Shown here in pieces: positions 21,191 through 32,284 of a DNA stretch of 64,000 nt. Within the stretch, counting starts at the first letter, position 1. Every line of letters begins with the position of its first letter. The DNA is from Dipteris shenzhenensis (taxonomy: Eukaryota; Polypodiophyta; Polypodiopsida; Gleicheniales). Position numbers and translations under genes: made by a program. The stretch lies in the NCBI GenBank assembly GCA_047967505.1, contig CM106538.1. The stretch is one strand, 5' to 3'. The notes under the pieces were generated by a model, which was not told where the DNA came from, did no database searches, and saw nothing but the letters and a program-made list of their open reading frames with translations.

Positions 21191-22931
21191 CAGTTTAAAG
21201 ATGCACTCTATAGATAAGGGAAGGTAGACACTTGTACATACACATAGGGTTGTGATGGGTTTTAACCACAGAGAAGCCATGTTTATTGAAGCTCAGTTGT
21301 GAGTAATGTAAATATTTTTGCAGGAACAATGGGAAGTGATGAAGAGAGTTGTCATGTAAATTTCATGTGTGTCAAGGATGGGTGGATTATGTGGTTGGTC
21401 CGTGAGTAACCGGGCGTTAAATGTTGGCAATGATGTGTGAGCCTAAGCCTAGAATTGTGGTACAGTTAATGCTTGGGGTGTGATTTGGGGGAAATTCTTG
21501 AGAGTGGTTTAATGCATTGGTGACATGGCTGGGCTATGGCTGAGGTGGCTCGATTCATCTGGAACCAACAATGTGGGGGTGCCAAGAGAGAGTGCCAAAA
21601 AATGTTTGAAGGCTGGAAGAGAAAGAGGACAGGCTGCATGTAAGAGAGGGGCGACTGCATAGTGTTTGAAGCATGCTGGAGCGTACTCTGCTAGATGATC
21701 TCAAGTTGGAGCTTTGCTTGAGGTGGTAGGTGCTCATCGTAGAGATTGCATGGAGATACTTGCTCGCTGCTATAGACTGGTACGCTGCTGTTCCTCCTGA
21801 ATCATGGAGTGGAAAAGTTGAACCAAGTAAGGGAAGACCTGATTTGTGGGTATACAATGAGGAGTGTGGCTGATTTCTTGACGTGCTGGTTGCTGCGTTG
21901 ATCGTGGAGAAGGATTTCTAAGGGAACTGAACCTTCTTCGACTTGACGAACTTGGATAGTGCTAACGGGCAGGTCTTCTGTGGGTTCATCATAATGAATA
22001 TGATCAATGGCGCTGACTCTAGTCCTTGTGATTCTGATCGCTAATTCTCAATGTGACGGGTGTTTTGTTTGTTGTTGAGTTGGTCGATGCTTACTATGTA
22101 GAAGACTCAAGTATGGGGATACGTGGTTGCTGCAGTTGAATTGTGTGGGCAGAGGCACACATAGTTGCTCAGAATACATTGTTTGGGGTGCGCTGTGGTT
22201 CACAGGTGTTGGCAGCCAGAAGAAGGCACCTTTCGCATATGTGTACAGCAGTTGCTTGTGTTGGTTGTGAGACTGACATGATGAAGTTGCTTATGGCTGA
22301 CGGGCAGATTTGTACAAGGCTGTGGTGAACGTGCGATCTGATATGGAGTGATTTGAGGGTACTGCCAGAGCATTTTCAGATTGTGTCTACGTGTTAATCG
22401 TATACTTCTGTCACTTGTATGGAAGCTTGACCTGATTTCCAGTATTGGTAGTTTGTTTCATTGTGTGTTGAGAGAGTTGTTTTGAATTTCTGTACTTGGA
22501 TAATTGTGCGGGGTATTGGTACATATGCTTCATCTTCTTCGAAGGGAGTCCACTTTTGCTTCTGATCTCAAAACAGTTCTTGTGTGGTGGAAGATCAGCA
22601 ATGTATCTATCTTTGGAATTGGATGCATCTATGGTTGATGAGGTAGTTTTTCCTAAGGATTTCTACATGGAGGAACTGTGTTCTATTAAGCATGATGACT
22701 AATGGTCTTTGCTTTATCATGTGGCTGCTGATGAGTGGGCTCATGTGAAGCTGCCCAGTGAGGGTGAATTGCCAAAATGTATCCTATACCTTGGATTCTG
22801 TATAGAAGAGGATCTCTGAGAGGTTTTAGTTCCGTGAATGTGACTTCACGCGGTTCCTCGAGACTACTTTGGTTGCGTTTAGATTCATGACGTGTCTGAA
22901 ATGATGAAAAGCCTCAATTTAAATTTGATGA
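21191..22931 (+). other. non-coding stretch, possible leader/LTR of G3
   Basis: Short open frames only; none resembles a known domain. The sequence directly precedes the G3 gag on the same strand, so it may hold the G3 leader and LTR. I could not locate a matching LTR partner, a primer-binding site or a TG...CA edge. Confidence 0.3.
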
Positions 22932-23511
22932 ATGAAAGAGGAAGAGGTAGAGTCATGGATTGGCTCAGCTTCTGCGGGAGCGTCCACTTCAGGTACAGCT
23001 GGTTGTGGTCGAAGAATGTTTGCACCGAGTGTGCAGTGCTTCAACTGTGGTGAATGGGGAGACTACAACTCCCACTGTGACAAACCTCCTCGTAAAGGTG
23101 GTAAGATGTATACTCTACCAACTGGGTTGCCCAATTGTGATGATGATTTTGGTGTTGAAGTTAAAAGTTCAGGCCAACCAAGTACTAGTGGTGTTACCAA
23201 AGCAACTGCAGAAGAGAGTCTTTTGGGATTGGAGGAAGACGAAAGGGTGGTCATGCCATTGGGGAAGAGAGATCATAATGATGAGTCAGAACCAATGTCT
23301 AAAAGAGGGAAACATACTGAGGAGACAATTACATACTCACTTACGAAGGAAGAAAAGAGGTCGGAGGAAGAAGTATAAAGTGTATGATTATCTTATGGGT
23401 GAAGAACAGCAGGAATATGATTTGTTGGGTGATCTTTCCAAACGGAAAGCTGAAATCACCTTTGGGCAGCTTGTTAGACTTTGTCCTAATTTGAAGAAAG
23501 AATGGAGATGA
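22932..23511 (+). pseudogene. G3 gag C-terminus with altered zinc knuckle
   Basis: The 148-codon frame contains CFNCGEWGDYNSHC. It has the CX2CX4-X-X4C spacing of a retroviral zinc knuckle, but Asp replaces the expected His. An acidic and basic linker follows. The capsid part is not recognisable upstream. It leads towards the protease at 23599. Confidence 0.55.
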
Positions 23512-23598
23512 GCAATAAATCAGGGGAAGAAAGGGTCTCATCATGAAGCCTGAAAGGTTTGCAACACTATATCTGAGCCTGCTGATATTTCTCTTGTA

Positions 23599-24198
23599 GT
23601 GGATGGTTGGCATAAAGGTGTAGGATTAGGTGAGGTGTACATTGACGGAGGAGCACAAATATGCGTGATAACTCAATCTTGTGTAGAGAAGCTGGGTCTA
23701 TCTGTTAAAACTCCTCCTAACTTTCGGATTCGTATGGCAAATCATGCAAGGGTTAAGTGTTTAGGTGTAGTGAATGATCTGGAAGTGGAAGTGTTTCACA
23801 TACGCAGTAAGGTGGATTGCCATGTGATGCCAGCCGGACTTGGAGCTTATCCTTTGATCTTAGGAAGGCCATGGTTGCAGAAAGTTAAGGCTATACATGA
23901 TTGGGGCAAAGCAGTAATCTCTGTGCAGACTGCCTCAGGTAAGAAGATGAGGTTTGACATGATTAGTAGGGCAGCAATTTCTGATTCAAGGAGAGGAAGA
24001 GAGGAGAGTGAAACCATTGATGAAGAGAATAGTGCTGAAGAGAGTAGCTCTTCCACAGTGAGTGAGGCTAATGTGGCTTTTGTTGAGTTAGATGATTTAC
24101 AGTTGGATAAGAAGGTGATAGCAGTGATTGAGATGGAAGAAGAAGATAGGTGTGAGAGAATGGAGAAACTTATGCAGCCTAGAAATCCTCAAGAATGA
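23599..24198 (+). pseudogene. G3 aspartic protease
   Basis: The open frame of 199 codons contains VYIDGGAQICVITQSCVEKL, with DGG at the active site, then FRIRMANHARVKCLG and YPLILGRPWLQKVKAIHDWG, the conserved ILGRPWL of plant gypsy proteases. The acidic C-terminal tail (EEENSAEESSSS-like) leads towards RT. The domain itself looks intact although the element is not. Confidence 0.75.
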
Positions 24199-24243
24199 TT
24201 GTGGGAGTTAATAGCATAGAAAACACTCAATCCAAATCTTACC

Positions 24244-25339
24244 ATGGAGGAGAGGGGGATTTACTGTAGAATGCTGAGAAAGTACCATGATTTGTTTATC
24301 ACCTCATATGAAGAGATATGTGCGTTTAGAGGAAATTCTTTGACGATTGACTTGAAAGAGAATGCTAAGCCTGTGTTCCAGAGAATGAGGAAGTTAAGTC
24401 CAGAGCAGAAGGAGGTGTTGAAAGAGGAAGTGAGTAAATTGCTTAAGGCTGGAATCTTTTGTCCCGTAGTTTATTCGGACTCGGCAAGTCCTATTGTAAT
24501 TGTGCCAAAGGGTGAGAACAAATGGAGACTTTGTGTAGATTTCAAGCCTTTAAATGCAGTCACTAGGAGCAACCACTATCCTTTACCTCACGTTGATGAA
24601 ATACTGGACAGAGTGTCAGGACACGAGATGTATAGTATATGTGATGGATTTTCTGGGTATTTTCAGATCTTTATTGCTCCTGAAGACAACTTTTCTAACT
24701 CCATGGGGATGTTATTGTTATAAGCAAATGACTTTTGGGCTGAAAATGGACCTTCACATTATCAGGCAAACATTGATGAGGTTTTGGCTTCATTTTTGGA
24801 TAAATTCTGCAGGGTGTTTATAGATGATATATGTGTGTACAGCCACAGGAAGGATCACTGTGAGAAGCTAGATCAAGTTTTCCAGAAGATTGATGAGAGT
24901 GGAGGGCAATTAAATCCTCGGAAGTGCGTTTTGACAAGGTCTAGTATCAAAGTACTTGGTCATATTATTTCTGAAAATGGAATTGAACCACACCCAGAAA
25001 AAGGTTAAGGCTTTGCTGTTGTCGTCTCCACCTGTGAATCTCAAGCAGTTGCATACCTTCCTACAGAAGGTAAAGTATTTATCTCGTTTCATACCCATGC
25101 TGTCTCAAGTGTTGTATCCACTACAGCAAGCAACAAACAAGATACCTTTGCAGTGGTCTGAAGAGTGTGGAGAAGTATTTGAAGAGGTAAAGGGGATATT
25201 GGGACTGGTGTCAAGTGTAAAGTCTCCTGATTACACTAAAACTTTTTTTGTGAAACCCTCAGTTGGGCCTGATGCAATAGGGGCTATTTTGCTGCAGGAA
25301 GGAGATAATTCCAGTTATATGCGTCTATTATGTGAGTAG
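24244..25339 (+). pseudogene. G3 reverse transcriptase, frameshifted
   Basis: 24244-24723 carries the fingers and palm: VSKLLKAGIFCPVVYSDSAS, WRLCVDFKPLNAVTRSNHYP and MYSICDGFSGYFQI. A frame change near 24720 leads to 24784-25008 with CRVFIDDICVYSHRKDHCE, an IDD-type catalytic box, and KVLGHIISENGIEPHPEKG. After a second shift, LKQLHTFLQKVKYLSRFIP is the thumb. It copies element RNA in the virus-like particle. At least two frameshifts disable it. Confidence 0.8.
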
Positions 25340-25628
25340 GCTAAAGAATGATGCAGAGAGGAGATATTTAGATGCCCAAATGGTTTTGGCAAGTTTGGTG
25401 TATGCTTGTAGGAGATTGAGATCTTTTCTCTTATCCCGTCCTTTTGTGGTGTTGACAAGCTGTACCTCACTTCCTCAGTTGTCGAATGATGCTACACTTT
25501 CAAAGGGAAAGATTAGATGGGTGACTGAACTGCAGGAGTACACATTCACTTTCTTAGTTGAAAGTTCTACAAGGGCAACATTACAAAGAAGGGCCGATTT
25601 TGGTGAAGGGAGTGGAGGAGCAGATTAA
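25332..25628 (+). pseudogene. G3 first RNase H domain
   Basis: Recognisable from VGPDAIGAILLQEGDN at the end of the previous frame (the first acidic residue of the domain), then AERRYLDAQMVLASLVYACR (catalytic Glu position occupied by Asp or shifted) and PFVVLTSCTSLPQL, where TDH-type sequence is expected. The catalytic residues look eroded. It joins RT by a frameshift near 25335. Confidence 0.6.
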
Positions 25629-25639
25629 TAATAGGGAAG

Positions 25640-26040
25640 AAAGTAGGCTGGAAAATGCATATACATTGTTCTTTGATGGTTCTTTCAGGAAGAGTTTTAG
25701 ACAGGTGGTGTGGTGATATTGAACACAGAAGGGAGAGAAATTAGAAGGGAGGGTTTTCAGCTTAAAGTGAATAGTAACAATGAAGCTGAGTATGGTGCTT
25801 TGCATGAAGGGTTGAAGTTGTGTATTAATATGGGTGTGAAGAGACTCATTGTGAAGGGTAATGCCATGCTAATTATTAAGCAAATCTTGGGTATTTGGAA
25901 GACCAAACACACTCATCTTAAGAGATGGTTGTATGATGTTAAGAGGGTGCTTGGACAGCTTGAGGCATGGTCAATGTGTCATGTGGAAAGAGATTAAAAT
26001 CAGGAAGCACATGCTGCAGCCCAAAGTCTAGTCGATGTGT
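25640..26040 (+). pseudogene. G3 second (archaeal-type) RNase H
   Basis: YTLFFDGSFRKSF carries the first Asp. After a frameshift GVVILNTEGREIRREGFQL follows, then NSNNEAEYGALHEGLKLC, the very characteristic NNEAEY.AL..GL block with the catalytic Glu. The third acidic site, normally GDS.L, reads KGNAMLIIKQ, so the Asp is lost. Near the end HVERDQNQEAHAAAQ has His where the last Asp of N..AD is expected. The domain identifies G3 as Tat-like but would be inactive. Confidence 0.75.
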
Positions 26041-26622
26041 GTTTTGGATGCTGTGAGAATACAGGAGCCTCTCTACAGAGGAAGAGAATGGTTGTTTAAG
26101 GAGGAAAAGTTTTTTATGTCAGGAAAAGCTGATCTCCCATGGAGAGTCGACCGAGAAGTGAGCAGCCCTGAAAAGAGTGGCCGGAACATCCTCTAGAGAG
26201 CACGACTCCACAAGGTGTCGTCGGATGTGAAGAGCCCAAGAGGAGTCAAGTCTCTTAAAAAATACCTGGGGTTCTGAAAGAGTAAGCCAAGCCACTGATC
26301 CCCAGGTCATATAGAAAGGTAGGCGAACAAAAGTGCTGAAAAGTCTTGCAATCCCCTTCCATATGATTCTCGCCTGTCTGCAATCCCATAGGCAGTGCTG
26401 TATTGTCTCCAAAGTAGAAAGGCAGTGAGGGCAAGAAGGGTCAGCTCCGAACTTGGATCTCCAATGGTTCACTGCTATCCCACCATGAATAAAAAGCCAA
26501 AAGAAGAGAGTAATTTTTCTATTCCGGTGGGATTTCCAGAGCCTCTGCCAAAAAATTCTCTGTAAGTCAGCAGAAATCTGAAAGTTCTCCCAATGAGGAG
26601 CTCTGGTAGGCTTTCAACCCCT

Positions 26623-28726
26623 AGAAAGAAAGAAAGAAAGAAAGTTTATTAAAGTCTTCGGGAGACCGTGAAGGTCTATGAGACTAAAGATAACTGATAC
26701 AATGAGCATAACGGTGGCGGTCTCAAAACGGGCCAGCCAACCGTTTCTACAAAAAAGAGGTTACGAAGGACGGTGTGTCTAGTCCTGATACAAAAAATAT
26801 GTGTCAACCTCCAGATGATACAAAAAAGAAGGGGGGGGCACCAAAAATGGGGCAGAGGGGGGAGATACAATATATATGTGCAGGTGGTGATCTTCAGAGA
26901 CCAATCATAGAGGGGCTGTCAAATGAGAGGCTAGAAAAAACCCTACAATAGATGATTGGCCTTTGACGTCACGCAGCCTAGTCGGTCGTCGGGGGCGGCG
27001 GGTGGCCCTGTGGATGAGGGCAACGGTAACCCCGGTGGGGCGGACAGAGAGCAGAGACGAGATGTCATGGACCCGGATGTGTGAGTCTGTCCGCTGGCGC
27101 AGCTGTCATGGCTCTGGCTCTCGCTCACGTCCGCATCGTCGGCTGGACTGAGGAGAGGTATCCTGTGACTGGAAGAAATCAGTGATGGGCCGCTGGGTGT
27201 CCTCACGTTGTGTGTGCTTCGCGTGTCGCCGTGCTCGGAGAGAGGTATCTTGGTGGTGAGTCATCTCATGTAAGAAAGCAGCTAGGCATCGCTGATCCGA
27301 GAACTGCAGCATGTGTGGGAGGGGGCCGAATCCGTCGCGGAAGAGGCAGTGGTACCGGCCTCGAATGGCATAATAGATAGGACATCTGAAAGCAAAGTGC
27401 TCCTCCGACTCGATCTCCTGCAAGTCGCAAAGTGGGCAAAGGAGGCCCTCTCGTGGGATACCCTCTGCGCGTCCACTCTCGATCCATAATTGGTGTGACG
27501 AAACCCTAAACTAACCGAGGGAGATCCGGAGCGCATGTGGTAGATGAAGCTATGTGTAACCCGGAGGTGTGATGAAGCCCTCCTGTGAGATTTGGAGGCA
27601 GTGTCGGCGGTAGAAGTCGAGCTTCACAGGAAGCTCGGAGTGAAGAAACCATGTCCGCCAGGTGTGGAGCTGGAGCAGATCCTCTCGAATGAGCCGGTTG
27701 ACCTTCTGGTCAGTGGGGGAGAGGGGAAATGGTGGAGCGTCGAGGCTGTACTGAAAAGGAGGCAACCGGTCTAAGTCGAGGCCTAGTCGGGTGAACCAAC
27801 TGGAAAGACGACTATACTAGCATCGCTGGTCCCCATCAACGGATAAGGCCATAGAGGAGGATAGGGCTAGCCAAGGTAGGCAGAGGCGACCGTCGGCGAA
27901 GGAGCTGAAATCCTTGACTCTGTGGAGATAAGTGATAGCCTGGAAAGCCGCATCAAGCTGTAGGGGTGAGGCGCCGAACTCTGCTAGAATGATCTGGTGT
28001 GGTACCGATGGTTTGCTGCGGATCATCCGAGCAAACATCAGTATCTGTAGGCGCTCGACTCGAGCCCACTCTGTGTCTGAAAGGTCGGCTCCCCACCACG
28101 GGCTACCGTACATGCCTGCTGGGCGGACCAAAGAATAAAAAAGGAGAGACTTGGTCCGTGGGTCCTGGAAGTGGGAGTGGTAGCACTGTCGCTCCAGCCT
28201 GGCAAGAGTAGCGTAGCCCCGGCTGATCCTGGCCTGCATGGCCGGGCGCATCGTGAAGATCAGGCGTGAGAAGACAACGCCCAAGTATGTGTAAGAGTCA
28301 ACTATCTCAACAAGGTCGCCGGCGAAGAGGAACTGCTCTCGGTGCATAGCGGGTCTGGAAGTGTTGAAGATCATCACCTTGGTTTTCCCAAGGTTGACCT
28401 TCAAGTCATGTGTATTACAGAAGACCTGAAGTCCATCCAGGTGTCGCTGAAGACCAGTAGTAGAAGAGGATAGTAGTACTACATCGTCTGCGTATAGGAG
28501 AATCTGGATGACAGCCTCCGCAAGAGAGCAGCCTGCACCTTCGAGTGTCCTGATGGTGGTCTCGAGCTCGTCGATGTAGAGGCCAAATAGAGTCGGTGAC
28601 AAGGGACATCCTTGTTTGACTCCGATAGTGCTCGTGATCTCTGGGGTCCAGCTGGTGCCAATCCTGACCTGGCCCGTCACCCGCTCATAGAGAGCTACTA
28701 CTGCCCAGATAACCTCCGAGTCGTAG
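26623..28726 (-). mobile_element. LINE-A copy A3, 5'-truncated, inserted in LINE-B1
   Basis: The tail (GAAA on +, 26623-26645) and hairpin (26653-26685) mark the 3' end. B1 sequence stops at CCCCTAG just left of the tail and resumes at about 28727 (TTTCCTGGCATT), missing a dozen or so bases at the target. The copy starts within RT. It is clearly diverged from A1/A2. Confidence 0.8.
27106..27765 (-). pseudogene. A3 ORF2 C-terminal part
   Basis: Two frames continue the A3 RT domain. 27550-27765 has PPFQYSLDAPPFPLSPTDQK and REDLLQLHTWRTW, equal to the A1 segment with RADLLQLHTFRTW. 27106-27423 has IESEEHFAFRCPIYYAIRGR, the second half of the Cys/His cluster. A frameshift between them and the loss of the first Cys pair from this frame make it non-functional. 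Confidence 0.65.
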
Positions 28727-28899
28727 CATTTCCTGGCATTACTGACCGTGTAACGAAAGAAGGGGATGCCCTTCTCTCGGTGCCCTTCATCTATCCATTC
28801 CCATTCCCCAGGGTCCCACTGCAAAAACTTAACTGGGACACCTCCATAGAGCCACAGCCTCCATGAGCCAAGGGCGAGGAGAAGCGGGTCAGGATCCAA
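27817..28899 (-). pseudogene. chimeric frame: LINE-B1 ORF2 fused to LINE-A3 RT
   Basis: A 360-codon open frame. Its first 58 or so residues are LINE-B (LALGSWRLWLYGGVPVKFLQ, GHREKGIPFFRYTVSNARK). The rest is LINE-A RT, with GVKQGCPLSPTLFGLYIDE, QILLYADDVVLLSSS and VNLGKTKVMIFNTS. The fusion arises because A3 inserted so that its truncated 5' end is in frame with the interrupted B1 ORF. The YADD box is intact, but the RT fingers are missing. There is no reason to think that it is used as a gene. Confidence 0.75.
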
Positions 28900-31800
28900 G
28901 TATCACTGTGAAAGAGAGCCATGCTCCATGAAGCCCACTATCTTGACTGGCTGAAACGGTACCTCCAACAAGATATCGTCTGTGGATCTGGACAGCTTGC
29001 CCCCCGAAGAAACATCAAATACTAAGGCATCCTCATGTGGGTCAAGAAAAGCAATCACCTGTAAAGGAACTCCCAATCTGGAAAATGCCCCCATCCAGGT
29101 GGAGCAAGTAATAGGCATGTCATCTGTGTCCACCCAATCCAAGGGCAAGGCTGCATCAATCTGTTGGACTCTCCCTGCACTCCCTCTGAGATGAAGAACC
29201 ATCTGGGCCTATTGGTCTGCAGGAAGCTTCCTGAAGGCTTTCCATGCTCCCACTGTAGATGCAGGGCCCCTCTCCCATCTTGGCCACTGCATGTAAGGAG
29301 AAGCTCCAAGTGGTCTGCCAAGCTCATCCAAAACCCTGTCATTCCACATGATAGGCTGCCTTTCAATCTCTTCAAGGGTGGATGGGGGAATCTTGCGAAG
29401 AGTACTCTTGAAGCTGGCCCATGCTTTTAGGATAGCAACCATAAGAGGGGAAGAGGGAGACCTGAGGTGGGCTGTGGTGAAAACCCATCTAGTACTGTGT
29501 GTCCAATCCTCTCCTGAAGTGGGCGTGCGAGACTGTATGCATCTGATAAAAAAATCCTTCCAAGGCTCTTGTCCTGGCATAAGCCCTCTCACAACGAACT
29601 TGCAGAGTAAAGCTCTGCACTGTAGATCTGGGTCGATGATATTCAAACCCCCTTCTCTTGTAGGAAGAATCAAGGTCTCCCAAGCCACCCTAGCTGTAAC
29701 ATCAGTTGTGCCATCTAGACCAATCCATAAAATGTTTCGTACATGCCTCTTAAGCTGACTGATACAATCCCTAGAGTGGCACCAACAAGAGCATACAAAC
29801 CATGCTGTGGCTAGAAGAACCTGGTTAACCACCACCACCCTGGAGGCCAAGTCAAGTTTGGCTGAGCTCCAGAAAAGGAGCTTTCTTCTGATGCTGTCCA
29901 ACACCGGAGTAAACTATTGTGAGGGAGAGATGCCCACCCCAACGTGGCAGCCCAAATATCTGACGAAGAAGCCCCTCTGTACCCAAGTGAAGCCAATATC
30001 ATTACCCCAATCCGGGGTGTCATCCTCGCAAATCCAAAAACCACTGGATTTATGCCAATTAATGTGTGCACCTGCAGCCGTGCAAAACAAATCCAAGGCT
30101 GTCCGAAAGGAAGTGAGTGTCCTGGGGGAGGCATCCAAAAAAACAGCCGTGTCATCTACCAACTCAATATCCAGGAGCTCTTCTTCCCGGCGGATAGGAA
30201 GCCTCAGCCCATAAATATCAGCTTGAGATCTAATGTAGATACTCATAGCTTCTGCCACAAACAGAAAAAGAAACGGGGCAAGAGGACATCCCTAGCGGAC
30301 GGATCTGGAAATCTGAAACCTGTCCCCTCTTACCCCCCCAATGAGCAACTGGCTATGGGCTGATCTGTAGAGAGAGGATACTCCTCTAATCCATGCATCT
30401 GAAAAACCAAAGCAAGATAGAGTACCCTCTAAAAAATCCCAGTCTACTCTGTCGTAAGCTTTCTCAAAGTCCAAGAGTAGAATGGCCAATCTTTGGCGGC
30501 TCTGCATGGCCAATTCTGAGGCCTCCCAAAATGAGAAAATATTATCAAAAATACTTCTGCCATGCACAAACCTTGTCTGCGTGTCATGAATCAAATCTGG
30601 AAAAATCATGTAGTTGCAGACTGATGGCTTTCGCCAGAATCTTGTAAAAAGTGCCCAAAAGAGTGATGGGTCTCCATTGAGATGCAAGATTCCTATTACC
30701 CCCCTTTGGGATGAGATGAATGAGACCATCTGTAAGTGAGTCCGGCATCTCACCAGAGTCCCACACGCCGTGCAGGGCTGATGTAATGTGATCACCAATT
30801 TGCTCCCAAAAAGTAATAAAAAAGGAGGGGGTAAGTCCATCGGAACCTGGGCACTTCCCCTTGTGAAGGGCAAGTAATGCAGTCTTGAATTCTACATTGG
30901 TGAAAAGTGCATCCATAGAAACATACATCTCATCCTTCACCGATACAGGGATACACTGCCAAATCACCTCTTTCGCATCATCAATGGCCTGTGTGCCTGG
31001 ATCTGCAGTAAGAAGGGATGCAAAAAAATCTGAAGCTACACGCATGACAGCATCAGGATCTGACTGTAACACCCCGTCTGAGTCAACAAGCTGCGAAACA
31101 CTATCTCTACTAGGTCTAGGCCCATGAGTAGAGAAAAAGTGTTTGTTGATCCTGCCACCCATCTAAATCCAAAAGGATTCTCGTGCATGAAAGGCATACT
31201 CTACTCTCTAATCCAACAATGTCTGCAAATGAGCCCTTGCTGCAGCAAGGCGCTCCTAAATCCAAGCAGCTGTGGGCCTCTTCTGCTCTTCCCTCTGAAG
31301 GGATGCTAACTGCTGGCGTATACCAATCTCACATCTGAGAATCTCACGTCTCCTAGAATCAGTGACTGAATGATAAAAGTCACTAATTCCGGATAAGGCT
31401 GCAGCTACCTGAGATGGATGGATAGCTCCACCCTGTATGTGAGAAACCCAAATCTATAAAATATCCTCCGTGAGGCTCTCCTCTGCATAAAAAGCATCCG
31501 GAATCTTGACACTGGCAGAGCGTACTCTCCGATGAGGCTCAAGAATCTGCAACACCACTGGAAAATGATCTGAGGTTGAAACCCCAGTAGAAATGCATAC
31601 AGATCCTCCTCTGTCAAGTGCCCAATCGTCTACATAAAATCTGTCAATCCGTGCATGAATGGGCATGTGTATTCTCCTGTTCAACCAAGAGTACAGGAGT
31701 GACTGTGGCATAATATGAAAGGCATCATCCAACCAAGTGTCTCTGCCACTGAACTGAAAGAGAAAGGCATCCCAGGCTGCCCTCTCCAAAGAATGAATTC

Positions 31801-32284
31801 CACCCTGTCTGCCTCCCTTTTTGTCTGAAGGCAACTCAACCATGTTGAAGTCACCACCAATGATCCAAGAATCTGCAATGGGGGCCCAAGAGAGTAACTC
31901 CTTCCAAAAGGAGATCCGCTCCCCTCTGTTGTTGGGAGCATAAAGATTGAGAAGACCAATCTTACGCCCTCCAATGAAAATAATGATCCATTGAGCTCTA
32001 GAAGGGGAGATAATACCATGACCAGCAACCAAGGGGAGAATAGAAAGAGAGACCGAATTGCAAGTACCTCCCCTTGTGCCCATAGCAGGCGACGAGAAGG
32101 TATGTTCTGAAAGCAGTTTGCCAGACTTAGAACAATCACTGGCATCCAGCTTGTGTTCCTGTATAAAAAGGATATCAATAGCACCTCCAGTGACGCCTGG
32201 ATGAAGCTGGTTCTAGATCAGCTGCCTGCGGCGACGGTGTGGAACTCCGCCTAGGTCCTGTATGTTCCAACTAACTATCCTCAT
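28727..32284 (-). pseudogene. B1 ORF2: endonuclease-RT of LINE-B
   Basis: ORF2 starts with ATG at 32284 (MRIVSWNIQDLGG), overlapping the ORF1 stop as ATGA. Endonuclease boxes: LFIQEHKLDAS, IIGGDFNMVELPSDKKGG, ARIDRFYVDDWALD and STSDHFPV. RT boxes: GLTPSFFITFWEQIGDHI, LLLDFEKAYDRVDWDFLEG, RSVRQGCPLAPFLFLFVAEA and ELVDDTAVFLDAS, where VDD replaces YADD. Several stops and frameshifts (near 32200, 31400, 30870, 30260) interrupt it. The zf-RVT-like end (CPHCLSTLETIQHCLWDC) is across A3 at 26119-26472. Confidence 0.8.
32281..32284 (-). other. ATGA overlap of ORF1 stop and ORF2 start (B1)
   Basis: ORF1 ends in TGA and ORF2 begins with ATG within the four bases ATGA. The same arrangement is present in the independent copy B3 at 41748-41751. 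Such overlaps are typical of coupled termination-reinitiation. Seen in sequence; the mechanism is inference. Confidence 0.7.

Larger units (their letters stand above)
22932..26131 (+). mobile_element. Ty3/gypsy element G3 with two RNase H domains (Tat-like)
   Basis: Read on +: gag remnant with a zinc-knuckle-like motif, protease, RT, first RNase H, then a second, archaeal-type RNase H. This dual RNase H order is the hallmark of the Tat (Ogre-like) group of plant gypsy elements. Integrase and the 3' LTR are missing: similarity stops at about 26131, where LINE-B1 begins. Frameshifts break pol in several places. Confidence 0.75.

Noticed and set aside
22496-22702. 68-codon frame as a further host exon
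   Set aside because: No filamin-like pattern or matching phase; it lies in the presumed leader of gypsy G3.
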